Source: Physcia stellaris
Lineage: Eukaryota; Ascomycota; Lecanoromycetes; Caliciales; Physciaceae
Length of the DNA stretch: 64,000 bases
Assembly (NCBI GenBank): GCA_018902385.1
Contig: JABSSW010000003.1
Location: 434,001 to 498,000, forward strand
Reading direction: 5' to 3'
A model generated the notes under the pieces. The model searched no databases. It was not told the DNA's origin and saw only the letters and a program-made list of their open reading frames with translations. Shown here one piece after another: positions 44,495 through 56,081 of this stretch. The position numbers and the translations under genes were made by a program. Within the stretch, counting starts at the first letter, position 1. Each line of letters starts with the position of its first letter.

Positions 44495-47272
44495 TTAGAA
44501 TGTTAACAGCATCAGTCCTGGGTTGAGGACTATCGGTAAGAGAAAGTGGCTGACGACTATCGTAGACAAAGGGAAAATGGCGGTAAGGAAGTTGATGCGC
44601 CAAAATGCTGGACCAAAGGCGGCTAGATACACCATAACCGCAGACATGAGAATGCACCAGATGAAAGTGACCTTGTATTTGCGCAAGGCTTTGTTGACCT
44701 CTTCGAAAAAGGTGGTGTCAACGATTTCTTTTGCGGTAGCGCCCCAGCTCATGTCAATGCTGAACATATGGCACAGCAGAGCTTGGCTGACGTGAAGGGA
44801 GACACCGCCGAGGAATATTGTCAACAGCACTACCCACTTGAAATTGTTCCAGAGGCCCCTGAGTAGAGGTGCGTCCTCGGCACGATAGCGGAGAATAGCA
44901 AGGGCGACGTTGCCGGCGCAATTGAAGACGATGACGATGGCAAAGTAGATCTTGAAGGAGTCGATGTAGTAGTGATCGAGGTGGCCGTTAAACCAGCCGA
45001 CAAGGAAGTAATTGGCTGTCGTTAGAATCCATGCTGACCCGATAGCATAGTAGGTTCCGATGTAAGCCATAATGGTGAACTTTGAGGCCAGCGGCATCCC
45101 TGAGCCAATGAATTTCTTGAACAATGGCGTAAAAGGGCCCCGAACCAGCCAATATCGCATTGGATGGAAGATCAGCTCATTACATCCATAGGCATACTTT
45201 TCCCACCGTGCAAGCTCATCGTAGACGGTCAAAGAGACACCCTCCTTGAAGCCATCACCAGTGTATGCGCCTAATCGAACAAGATAGCCAGTCGTCTGAA
45301 GTCTGAGGGCCATGTCGAAGTCTTCAGATACTGTCGACTCGGACCAGAATTTTTCGACACCATCGGTTTCATAGGAGATATCTTGAAGAGCGGACCATCG
45401 TAAAATAGCATTGTGACCAACGAATGGAGCGACATCGCCGTTCGCGACTGCGAATCGAATTGCTGTGTATATCAAGTTTGTGAAGAAAGTAATGCCCATC
45501 TCGAAAAAGGTGTCCGACACGTTCATGACACCAGACGAATATTGGATGATTGCAACTTGAGGAGAGGCTTCCATCTCGGAAACAGCGTCGAGAAAGCAAT
45601 CCTCCGGAACTCGGGTATCGGAATCAATTAGCAGAATGTAGTCACCCATACGAATGTTGCCGCCAGCCCAGGTTCTGCCTTCATCTTCCTCCTTGATACT
45701 GTCAAGACATTCGTTGTACAGTCTCTGCTCATTAGCATGAGTCCAGCTCGGAGTTCGTTCGTATTGAAGGAGCTTGTCTTCGAGCCTTGAACTGACCGCC
45801 AGGGCATAATTCATATTCGACGCCTTCTTGAACTTTCCAGCTCGAATGAATGCTCGCTCACCTTCCGCGGGCTTCGGGTTGTGCTTGGGACGTGCAACCC
45901 ATCCGATCCTATTCTGATCGTAGTACTCTTGCCGGATTTGGGCCTCCTCAGGCGAGATTAGTTGCATGCCATCATCGTTGACAAAGATGTTGGCGGTTCC
46001 ACCCTGCATTTCGTAGGTTGCCATTGCGGCCTTGAGGGACTTCACTGTGGGGTCAATGACGGACCAAAGACCTTCCTTGTAAACTGGGCATTGGATCGTG
46101 ACATGGGGAAGGTCTGCTCGCGATAGACGAACCGGCGCCTTCCCTGAGTAGTACTTAGAATTTTGATTCATCTGATCCGTGGGGCCAAATATTTGAGCAA
46201 CACAGCCGACGACAGACTGCATGAAGAACTGCGTTCCATGTCAGTATATTTCATAGACATACCATGATTGTCGACTCACCAATGCGAGCCAAACCTGGAG
46301 TGGCATGACAGCAACAAAGGCAAGACGTATCCAGTTGCTGTCGATAGCAAGCTCGATGGCCATTTGCCGCCAACCCGAGGCAAGTGCGGCGATGATCAAG
46401 AAGAGAGTGGCGGCGCAAAGAACGGCCTGGTTCAACTTGATCCTTCGAGGGGGGTCTGTCACACCGTTTTCACGGGGAATGCCCGTCTCAGGATCATAGT
46501 CTTCTGCAGACACTTCGTCGACAATGACCTCGCTTTCCATCTTCTCATCGAATCCACTCATACCTCGCGAGAAGACCTGGATTAACTGTGCTTCGATGTC
46601 TTGGGCTCGTTTCGCACATTCTTTTGGATTATCAGCCCAAACGGCCAAAATTCCAAGGTCATGAATGAATGCGGCGTTCTGGTTCCTTTGGCAGTCTGCA
46701 AGATAGGGAATGCTAGGGAGCACTTGGAGTCGAAGCCCATTGGGTAGAGGGACAGATTGGACATCATTCTGCATGATGGTCCTTATGACGCTGGTATTGA
46801 CTGTCATGAGGATCTGGACGACTCATCAGCAAGCTTTCGAAACAGTAGTATAGGCTTCTGAAGAGCTTACCCTGGCATTCAGATGCCTTGCGGCGTCGAA
46901 GAGACCACCTCTCTCCGCTTCCAGCTGAACCGGATTTGCTGCAAACCTTCCAACACCCTTACGAATTACCACTCCCTCACCATACCCATTGGAAGACCAG
47001 GTATGCTCGCTTTGCATTTGGCTAACCCATTCCAGAGCAATCATATGCTTGATCTCGTTGACATGCTCCTCCGCCTGGTTTCGAAAATCACCTTCAGGGT
47101 GGAGGGAGGTACGGGAACGGGGAGTAGCATATCCGGAAAAATCAGGACTCTGGACCGAGTAAGGCGTCCGCGGTGTCCGAGGAGGTTCATTCTTTTCGCT
47201 GTAGACAGGAGGTTGGGCGGGGGTGGTCTCAGCCTTCTTGGCCGGGCGAATGTATGACTTGAGGACGTTCAT
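44495..47272 (-). CDS. GT2: Membrane GT2 glycosyltransferase (ZtGT2-like, cellulose-synthase-like fold)
   Basis: Polytopic inverting glycosyltransferase of the group described in Zymoseptoria tritici and Fusarium as needed for hyphal growth on solid surfaces; its polysaccharide product is not established. Three exons: 46871-47272, 46280-46813 and 44495-46228; 889 residues. The N-terminus is Pro-rich and cytoplasmic, followed by two TM segments (LNQAVLCAATLFLIIAALAS; LAFVAVMPLQVWLALF). Catalytic motifs: PVYKEGLWSVIDPTVKSLKA, NIFVNDDG, GDYILLIDSDTRVPEDC (DxD), VSEDFDMALRL, and YDELARWEKYAYGC as the (Q/R)xxRW-like block, here with Glu in the first position. Five or more C-terminal TM helices end in HFLLPIVLNPGLMLLTF. 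All splice sites are GT-AG. Confidence 0.88.
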
Positions 47273-49867
47273 TATGACGACGTTGGAATTCGCTGTATGT
47301 TAGTAGACCTGAACTATTTCTGCTAATAATTCAACTCGTGCCTTGACGACAGGCCTCGAGTCCACCAAATGTACCAGACGCTTTAAACTGTTTGTTTCAC
47401 TCTCCACAACATGAACACAGAAGGGTAGATTAACGAACGAAGGTCTACACGACGAACGAAGGACGACACCGCTCGGGTAACGAAAAACCCAGGCAGGCAA
47501 GCGAAAAGACAACGAAAGAGAGTAAATGAGACCAAACCGAAGCAAACTAATTGTAGAAGAGAGGGGGCCCAGATGAAGTAGCTATTGCACGGCGGGCACA
47601 TGTTGCTCTTGCAGACGCTGCTGCAAGAGCGCCACCATTGAAACTCTAGAAACCATGCTGTCTGTCCAAAAGGAGAGAATTCGATAAGACTAAAGGTCTC
47701 GGTTCATCCACGCTAACCCTGCACGGAGCGTACCCCTGGAGCTTTTCCCCGTCAACTCGACCTAAACCCAGAATTACAGGCCGTTTTCGGATAGATCGAA
47801 GTCTGGCGGATGGAAAGGGTAATGGCCGTGCTAGTCCAGGCGGTACAAGTACCGCTCGTCTCTAGTATCATATTGTGGCTCGTATGTACGGCCGCTCAGC
47901 AAGTCTCTATGAGGTTGTAATAATAAATCAACGTCTTAAAGCTCTTGACAGCATACCCTGCTACACCACGATTGATCAGCGTGACAATGTAGGTTTCTCG
48001 TGCCTACCGCAGGAACCAAGGGAATAATCATTCCGTACACCTTCATGTTATCATCAAGCGTCGAGGCCTGTTATCTTGCGACACCGAGATCAGCCATCAC
48101 GATTGCGTTTTCTCGGCCTGCACCAAGCTGATCCTGATGTATGAGCTGGCGCATCTGCTCGGGCTGAACGTGGGGCATCTAAAGTCTCGAATCAGGGATG
48201 ACGGCTTCTTCCTCGCTGGGTATTTAAGGGTAAGGGTGACTTCCTGGTGGTGTGTGGCAGCGGGAGTCAGGTCATTGGAGCGTCAAGGGAGAGGGAGTTT
48301 CTGGATGAGTCTGAAGACGAGCGAAGACGGCACGACGGTAATAATCCCAAGGCATCGCTCTTGGCCGGAAGAGCTATATGGAGTGAGATGCGGGTTGGAA
48401 GTAAGCAGGAGCGTCATCGTCGAATGAAAGCCACCAGCGCCGGCATTCAGGCTAGAGTAGGTCCAGGGGCTTGCCGTCACGCTTAATTAGCCCTGAACTC
48501 TGCTTGTCGCGACGACACCTCAAAATAACAATCAACTGCAGACTGCAGAATTGATGCCATAGAATGCGGAGTTGATTCTCTCCGAGGTCGCTGGCAACCC
48601 CTTCGGCTCTCTTCGGGGCCTATCACGAGGGCAGGATGAAGGTCCGAAGCAAGCATGTCAGCATGAGTTGTTCTCAGCCTGCTTGCGCCAGTGAAAGACC
48701 ACCGCCGATCTCAGGGTATTGTCAACTAAATTAGCTCCCACTCGAGTCTCCGAAACCAGAAGGAAATTGCACCAGGGCAAAAGTTGGAAATAGAACTGGA
48801 TAAGAAACGCCCTAGACGAGACTGCGCTATGGACGCGTATGGGATGAGCGATCAGGATACGAGAGGAGCATCCATACCTAGGTAGAAATCAGCAATCTTG
48901 GTGGAGGCAAAAGCAGCTTCGATGTCACAATAATAATAAGCCTGGCCTCATTCCATTATCGTATCACGGACAGGATTCGGACTAGCATGCAGCTCATGCA
49001 TCGAACCTGGCAGAAACGGAAGATTTTATTGCCTTTGCATATGCCACGATAATTGACAGGATCCTGCATGAGTCTATAATCTAATCGCGGCCAATCTAAG
49101 GTAGCTCGCTTAGGGTACTGGGAATACGCCTGGACCTCTGAGGGTTGCGTGAAATGCTGAACATACATCGATGACGGGCATTGGTTCGATAGTGGCGAGC
49201 TCGTAAGGGTTGCAGCACTCGTTATTGGACAAGATCGTGGATTCGGCATTCCCGGCAGGCGCAAACGTCGCTGGGTTGATGGTGTGTAGGCCAGAAGTCG
49301 TGGACGTGGAAGCGTTTGCTCATCGGAACCAGGCAAGCCCATGGTGCGTGCCCATATCAAACAAGACTTCAATAAAGAGGTCACCCCCTAGCTACTCTTT
49401 CTGGCTTTCGTAATAATTATAGTCCCATAATCGATATTGTCCCATTCGCTGTCATAAGAGTCACAGCAATAAAAGAAAGCCACCTTTGCCAGACAATTTA
49501 CGGGACTTTGAATTACGGAATAAACAAAGGGCGGCTGAATATGATCTTGGAACTGGCTTCGAATATCTCAATTCTCATGCACTGTCTTGCTAGCAGTAGT
49601 GCACAGCGGTTAAGGTCTTGGGGTTGAGGATAAACACAAACAGAAAAGAGTCCTTGAGCATGAAATGAAAGCTTTGCCGAGCTAACCTAGGCTCTGGTTG
49701 CTGATACTATCATAAGATAGCTACCCTCCTACCGCCAAGGGATTGCAAATTCACTTGGCTTCATGCTTGATTTGCTCTGCCTAGCAAAAAAAGCCCACAA
49801 AAAGCTACCTCGAAGACCCACAATTCCAAGTCGCCATGGACACTTCTTGCCGGACAGGCTGTAAAAG
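47273..49867. other. 2.6-kb gene-poor region upstream of GT2
   Basis: No frame resembles a known protein; the longest open stretches are short and overlap. I saw no tRNA or element ends. It may hold an extended GT2 promoter or leader. Confidence 0.35.
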
Positions 49868-51545
49868 TCAACCTGACAGAAATGTCTTCCAACGAGGAGG
49901 TCGTGGTTTAGGAAAGGCCTTGAAAGGAGCCTGGATCGCCCAGTTGTAGAATAATTGACTGACCGGACAAGCAGACAACATGTCCATGTTGGCCTCGATG
50001 AGCTCATTCTCTGCAACGTCACTGTTTTTGACTTCAGGCCAAGGTCGTTTCTTCGTTGAATGTTCGCTCTTTCTGCACCACAGCGTACGACCGTCGGCGA
50101 AACGGTCGCAATACGGAAAATCACCAGATGCAAGAATCTTCGGATTTGGGAAGCCCTCGGGCCAAATGCCTGGTCTGCAAAAGCTTCTATCTCTCGTTGT
50201 CTTCATTCTTACGCCAGTATTTGCTTCGAGTAGTTTCCCAGGGAGAGTTTTGTGGCGAGGTACATCATTGAAAAACGTTGGCCTTCATACTTTCTATCCA
50301 GTAAGGCGTAAAAGCAATAGTTTTGGAGAATCGATACTAGAGGTACGACCTTTAGGGCATTCCTGCATTCCTGAAGGCCTCTTGCAGAGACCAGCGCTTT
50401 GGAGCTGTGTCGATTGAAGAATATTCACGAGGTCCTCTTCGTGACTTGGGATGTCTTCATCAGTATCCCCCTTCTCTCCTTGAGATAACCCGTCAAAATC
50501 CCTCTCGCGGCTTGAAATTTGTTCATCGTCTCGGTCAGCAGCTAGAGAAGACACGTCGCGGTACTCACCAAAGCCTAACAGTAACCGTGTGTAAGTGAGG
50601 CAGCATTGCCGCCTGTGGTAGACCAATCTTCGTGAGGTATCCCAATGCTCTAAAATCAACTTTACATAGCACCAGTCGGCAAATTCGGCATCAAGAAGAA
50701 GGAACAGATCCTCATGTGTCCAAAACACAGCTCAGAAGTCGTATACAGGGTCGGGCTGCGGGTCACCCACTTCAGGGGTATCAATCACAAGCTCTACCCT
50801 TCCAGCTTTGAGGGTGTCGTCGTTCAAAGCCAGCTCATGCAGCATCTCAACAGTCAGTCTGCAATGTATCAGTTGTGGTTCCTCTACATTTTCCACGTTG
50901 AACGCGCGGGGTATATGCTCCCACGACCCGTTAAAAGAAGCCCCACGGAGAGATAGCTTCTGCAGGTTGTTCAATAAATTCTGGTAATTGTCGTCGCGCT
51001 ATGGAAATGTCAGATCTTGAAGTAGATACGATAGGTCCCCGTTCGGGTAGTAAGATGACTCGAAATTTTCCATTAATTCATCCCAAAACATGAAGTCTAT
51101 TTCCAAGGACTCCAGCTGATAATGATGAACTTGGAAAAAGGCTCTCAGAGCATGGCATTCACCTCTGGACTGAAGGCCTTTCCAAGAAGTCTCAAGCATG
51201 TTGTTCCCACACCTTGAGGAAGTTCGATGCTGAAGGGGCATTGTATTGGTGATTGAGGACGTGTTCGTTTACCTTGAGCGGGCTGCTGCACCCTTGGCAA
51301 TACGGTTTCGTTGGAGTGTAGCACTGTATTCGACTTGAGTGCCCTCAAGAAGGCTTGGCGATGAAACAGTTTTGCTTTGAAATGAGCTGAATTGGAATGG
51401 AGTAAGGAAACGAGTAATTGTTCAAGGGAAGGTTGAAGAGATAGTTAATCACCTCACGCTTCTGGTCAAGACTAACCGAAACCTTCAACTGTCGAATTTC
51501 TCCCAGAATTGATGAATATTGTCGGTTACCAGAAGAGATAGACAC
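49868..51545 (-). pseudogene. F-box/LRR-like fungal gene, probably decayed or mis-resolved
   Basis: Leucine-rich wording runs over several segments: GEIRQLKVSVSLDQKRE (51345-51545), AFFQVHHYQLESLEIDFMFW (50999-51150), NNLQKLSLRGASFNGSWEHI (50735-50990), HEDLFLLLDAEFADW (50294-50728) and a C-terminal piece PNPKILASGDFPYCDRFADG ... IEANMDMLSACP (49868-50190). The last piece resembles the end of expanded Dothideomycete F-box proteins (ASGDF...CR...NMDML.ACP). The stretch 51150-50294 stays in one frame but is cut by TAG at 50999-51001 and TGA at 50732-50734. The TGA could sit in a 60-nt in-frame intron with a poor acceptor; the TAG has no in-phase donor. So either a pseudogene or a gene whose introns I cannot place. 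No F-box itself was seen. Confidence 0.4.
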
Positions 51546-51715
51546 ATGACCTACAAGTACGATGAGTACACGTTGTCAAATGGTGCTGATATCTCTTGAA
51601 GGTAAAATTCAGCCAGTGTCGGGACAGGAGACAGTACTAGTGCCGATCGCTGAACATCGTCAAGCTGATAGACATGCTATGGGACCGCTAAGACGTCAGC
51701 TCATGAAGGCCTGCT

Positions 51716-54700
51716 TTACAGATCAAAGATATTTTCAACACCCTCCCACTTGCCGTCCCTCCTATCCCAGTAGCTATTCGAGCTCTTGAGTCTCCAGACC
51801 TCCTCTGTGCCCTCGCTATCCACGCGTTCAAACCACTTGGGCTGCCATTCCTCTCCTTCGTCTTCCATCGCTCTTCTTCTCCGTCTTTGTGCCTCTTCTA
51901 ACTTCTGCTTCAACTCCTCTGCCTTATCAAAATCGCCTTCTTCAACCGCACGCTGATCAGGCCTAAGTCTGCTATCAGTCGGAGGGATCTTGCCCCGCTC
52001 ATTCGGCGTTATCTCATTCAGTGAAGCGGCAAACATGGTGAACCCGTAACGTTTTGCCGCGTCAGGGACAAGATCGTCTGCAGTCCATATAGGCTCAGTC
52101 TTGCGAGGCGTACCGTTTTCGCTGATATTAAGAGAAGATGTCCACTTGCCAACCAAACCCAGAGGTTGCTCGTCGCCGCTGGAATCGTATGTCTGCACTA
52201 CAACGTCTTCCATACGCCCCGAGAACATGCCCTTTGCTTTGAATGTCACAGTCGCCTTCTCGCCAGTAGACTCGTTACTAATACTCATACTCCCGACGGG
52301 CTCCACGTACTTTTCCCCTGCAAGGATATTTCGAAGGAAGCTTGTGGCAGGGACCCAACTGAATCGCTCGCCAGACCGGTGCAGAACTATGCGTACGTGG
52401 CCTTCAGTGAGCAGCTCCGCTGATTTTCCCCAGAATTTTTGTGTCGGCGCAGGAGATTGTGTGAGCGTCCAGTGTTCACTCTCAGCCTGACACGCCATTC
52501 GAACGGGACGGTGGGAGACTTTCTCAACGAGCAAACGGAAGCCCTTATCTTCACGAACCAGCTCGAAAGTCTCGCCTAGCAAGGGGTTAAATGGCTTGCG
52601 TATCGCTCGTTCTTTCACGCGGGCACTTGAAAGTGTGGCAACCGCGAAGGCACTGATAAGGAGTAGACGCTCACTACTGGGCCCAGATGCTGTGGCAGCT
52701 TTGTCGAGGAGCGAGGAGTATTCGAGTTGTTCTGCAGAACGTTGGAGGAGGGAGATGGGCTCATTAGCTGAAACTGGCATGGCTATCGTGGAAAGATCTT
52801 TCCCAACATTCTTGCGGAGAAAGCTGATAAGGCTAGGTGGCTGTACATTTGGTATTGGAATGGTGGTTCTCCGCTTCACCCTCTGGGCTGGAAGTGGATG
52901 GAGTGACTTTGGTTTAGTGGGAAAAGCAGAGCTTGATATATCTTTGATAGTGCCACTTGCATCCGGCCCTTCATGATTCTCGACGTCACTAGCAGAGGAA
53001 GAATCGTCACTTTCATCTACGGACCCTTCATCGCTCTTACCGGCCTCGTTCTCGCTTTCATCCTGGATAGCGAGGAGCTGCGAGTCATTGACGCCTGGAG
53101 CATCAAAGAATTCTTGAGAACCCTGTGAGTCAATACTGTAGCGTGACGCCGATGTTGAATGTGGCACCGGCCTGCGCCGTTGCTTGCTTTGAGCCAGAAG
53201 CGTAGCGAAGTCTGCTACAATCGTATCCAAATCTCTCAGTAAAGACATACAACGGTCATGAAGGTTTGTCTCGGGCCGGCTATGCGCAGCGGAGCTCTCG
53301 GGAACGAATGAGGCTGCTCTTGGGGTAGGAGGTACACTTCTTGCAGAGGATAGTGTTGGTGTGGCAGAAACGCTACGCTTGAACATGCCTGGCATGGCCC
53401 TTTCGGTACTTTGCTTCCGTTTCCAAAAGGGTTTCCTGTCCGCATCATTGAAGTATCCATTATGTGAGCTCTGTTCCGATGGACTTCCAGATGCACTTGA
53501 TGTGACCGATAGAGGGTTTGAATCTACTTTGTCGAGGTCGGCTTTGTATGCACTTGAAGGAAGATACTTGGGGTCAGTATCTTTGGCTATGGCCATTGCA
53601 GCGTCCCGAGAACCTTCTACTCGATTTACTAAGCTTTCGATTTGGGTCCAGTCCTGTTCATCCTCTGGGCTGATTCTGCTCGTAGAAAACCGTCGACCCC
53701 GGCCTTCTAGCCCTATCGCATTGGCAGGAGAGGTCGGACTCGTCGAGGTGCATGCCAATTCGAGTGCGTTCTTCCACGCCTCAAAATCCTTGCGATTGTG
53801 AGCTTTAAGATGCCACACCTCAGCTCCAGAATCTATTGAAATCTGTCTAGTCGTAGCATTTGCCCCGATGGCTGCTAGAGACAATGGTATTGCGCCTCTC
53901 AGCGCTGGTGTGTTCCGATTGTGATAGTAAGAAAGTGTCGAGGAGCTATAGTCAAGGGAAAAGAATCGCCGAGCATAGCCCTGATGTCTCTTCCTGCGTC
54001 TCTTCTGCAATACTCCCGTAAAGAAATCAGAGGCTAAACTGCTCTCGCTAGGCCCAGTGTGCTGTTTCCCCGCGACTCCCTTTTTATTGGCAATGTCCGA
54101 GGTCGTGTTAGCGCTTTGCTGGATCGAGTCTGAAGAGTCACGTTGGAGAGGCGCTTTTCTTGCTCCAAGGTTGTTGTTCAGGCTTGTTGTACTCGAGGGG
54201 CCTTGGATATGCCGTGTATGATGATTTTGCTGAGGAGGAGACTCGGAAGGATATGTCAAAAGTACAAATGTCACATTCTTGGAAAATTGTTTGGCGAAGG
54301 TGTTGTCGAAGACAAGCGCGTACATCCCTCCTTCACCCTTCGGAACATCATACGTTCCAGTAGAAACTCTGCCTGGTTCGCATGTTCCATACCATGAGAT
54401 TGGCTTCAAGCCTATGCTCTTCAACTTTTCCGTGGCCGATGACGAGGCGCTTTTAGATTTTTGGTCATCGTAGGGAGCATCTACGGGACGAACCCCGGGT
54501 GTCGGTGGTAGCTCAAATGTGGAGGATGGGAGCTTTGGCGTTGGAGCATTTCCAGAGCCTGGATGCTTGAATATGCCAAAATTTATAGCCTTCTTGTGCC
54601 CGTGTGGCTGTATGCTCCAGGAAATTGTGTGGCCAGGTTTGACATTTACCCATCGAACAAGGTACGACTGGTCAGATAGTGAGCTTACAGAGTCAGAACA

Positions 54701-54755
54701 TGGAGCGTTTCTGGTCTACCTTGCTGTGGATCTCCAACTGTTCCATGCCTGCCAT
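51716..54755 (-). CDS. OSH3: Oxysterol-binding protein-related lipid transfer protein (Osh3 type)
   Basis: Lipid transfer protein at ER-plasma membrane contacts. Two exons, 54720-54755 (MAGMEQLEIHSK) and 51716-54667, joined by a 52-nt GT-AG intron; 995 residues. The N-terminal GOLD-like domain (13-170: SYLVRWVNVKPGHTISWSIQ ... MYALVFDNTFAKQFSKNVTF) and PH domain (about 225-312: FTGVLQKRRRKRHQGYARRF ... FEAWKNALEL) are the Osh3 arrangement. EFFDAPG near residue 531 resembles an FFAT motif for VAP/Scs2 binding. The OSBP-related domain covers about 620-985: IRKPFNPLLGETFELVRED and VEKVSHRPVRMACQAESEHW (Osh3-type variant of the EQVSHHPP signature), ending with WQPKWFERV...WEGVENIFDL. No large gap or break. 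Confidence 0.92.
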
Positions 54756-56081
54756 AATGTGCGACTTGTCCGAGAAAGGGTGCCTATGTGCCTAGCGAAG
54801 CATGATAATTACAGAGTGTTTTGGTGGGAGCGGTCCCAATTATTGGTAATTAAAAGTATAATGTACGCTCAGAGATGACAAACAAGACTCTCGTAATCCT
54901 CATGGTTTTGGGGGCCGGTGACCTCTTTCACATGAATCACACGGGCATCTGATTCAGCTTTGTTGGTGGGAGGCTCGGGAATATCTATTGCCGAGCCGAA
55001 TTGGTCCGTGCGCGTAGTCCGACAAGACCTGCAAGGCGTTCATACAGACTTTTCTTGGTGGAAAATGGGATGCTCTCTTGCTTAAACGACAAGCGATTCG
55101 TGGTCAATGGAGAATCTACCTACTTCTAAGTCTGGGACAAGACTGTGTATGCGGCGTGGCCAAATACTGCTTCAAGGAGACTCGGGTTTAGGTGAAGATG
55201 ACTCTCGTTTACTACGGGGAAGCTCTTGTGAAATAGAGGCAGACTTCAGCTCATGATTTCTCAAAGGTCTGAATGATTGGATTTAGTATCACAATTACCC
55301 TACCTCGGAGTCTACTGGGCAGGCCATCATCTAGTGCCATAAACCCCTACAGTTTCATCGAGGAGGTAGTCAAGAATCACTGGGACTCCTATCCATTACA
55401 AAGCTGCTTCAGCGCCTTTCACCAAATTGCTCCACTTCTGGGCTATTCATTCGCGATATGTCGATGCATGTAGGGATGATGCTGATATGCACAAAGCCCA
55501 CAGTACTCTGGACTGGTTATCACATCTCTGGTGAATACGTTGAAGGAATAGCCATTGAATGCTGCTAAGTCATCCAGGAACGCGTGAATAGCATAAGGCA
55601 TGCTGAGACAGTCAGTTTCAACGGCATGGTTCGCAGGATGCAATCGCTTGACTGTCTGTCTGCAGTCTTACTACGGGTAAATCAGTTCCTGTGTCTTTCG
55701 GCGTCTTATTAGAGGGTGTCCACGAGCCTTGAGAAATGTAGGGTACAAGAGCTTCTCTTTTATCAGAGTTACGTGGGCCTAGCCTTGGGCAAGTCTCTGC
55801 TGCCAAGTTTTTCCCTCTCAGGTCTACTGTTTCAATTTCATTCATGTTGACAGCAGCTAGTGTTCTCAACAACCCTTCATGACCAGAATGAATATTGGGA
55901 GGCGAAGCACTTTGTACAACATGAGATTTAATATATCTATCGCGATCCTGTTCCTTCCATAAGCTTCTCCAGATTATCTCCATCTCCTATACCAATACCA
56001 AAAACCCAAAGTCTTGGATTGGCGGTTTAATATCGTCAGCTAGAAACATCACACTAAATATTAATTTCTTCTCTCTTTGAC
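54756..56081. other. 1.3-kb intergenic region with only weak open frames
   Basis: Divergent flanks of OSH3 and the orphan gene. A minus-strand frame at 55618-55983 (121 residues, starting MEIIWRSLWKEQDRDRYIKS) and another at 55443-55643 are unassigned; a short gene there cannot be excluded. Confidence 0.3.

Noticed and set aside
55443-55983. Two short minus-strand frames between OSH3 and the orphan gene
   Set aside because: No family resemblance and no consistent splicing between them; could be chance frames.
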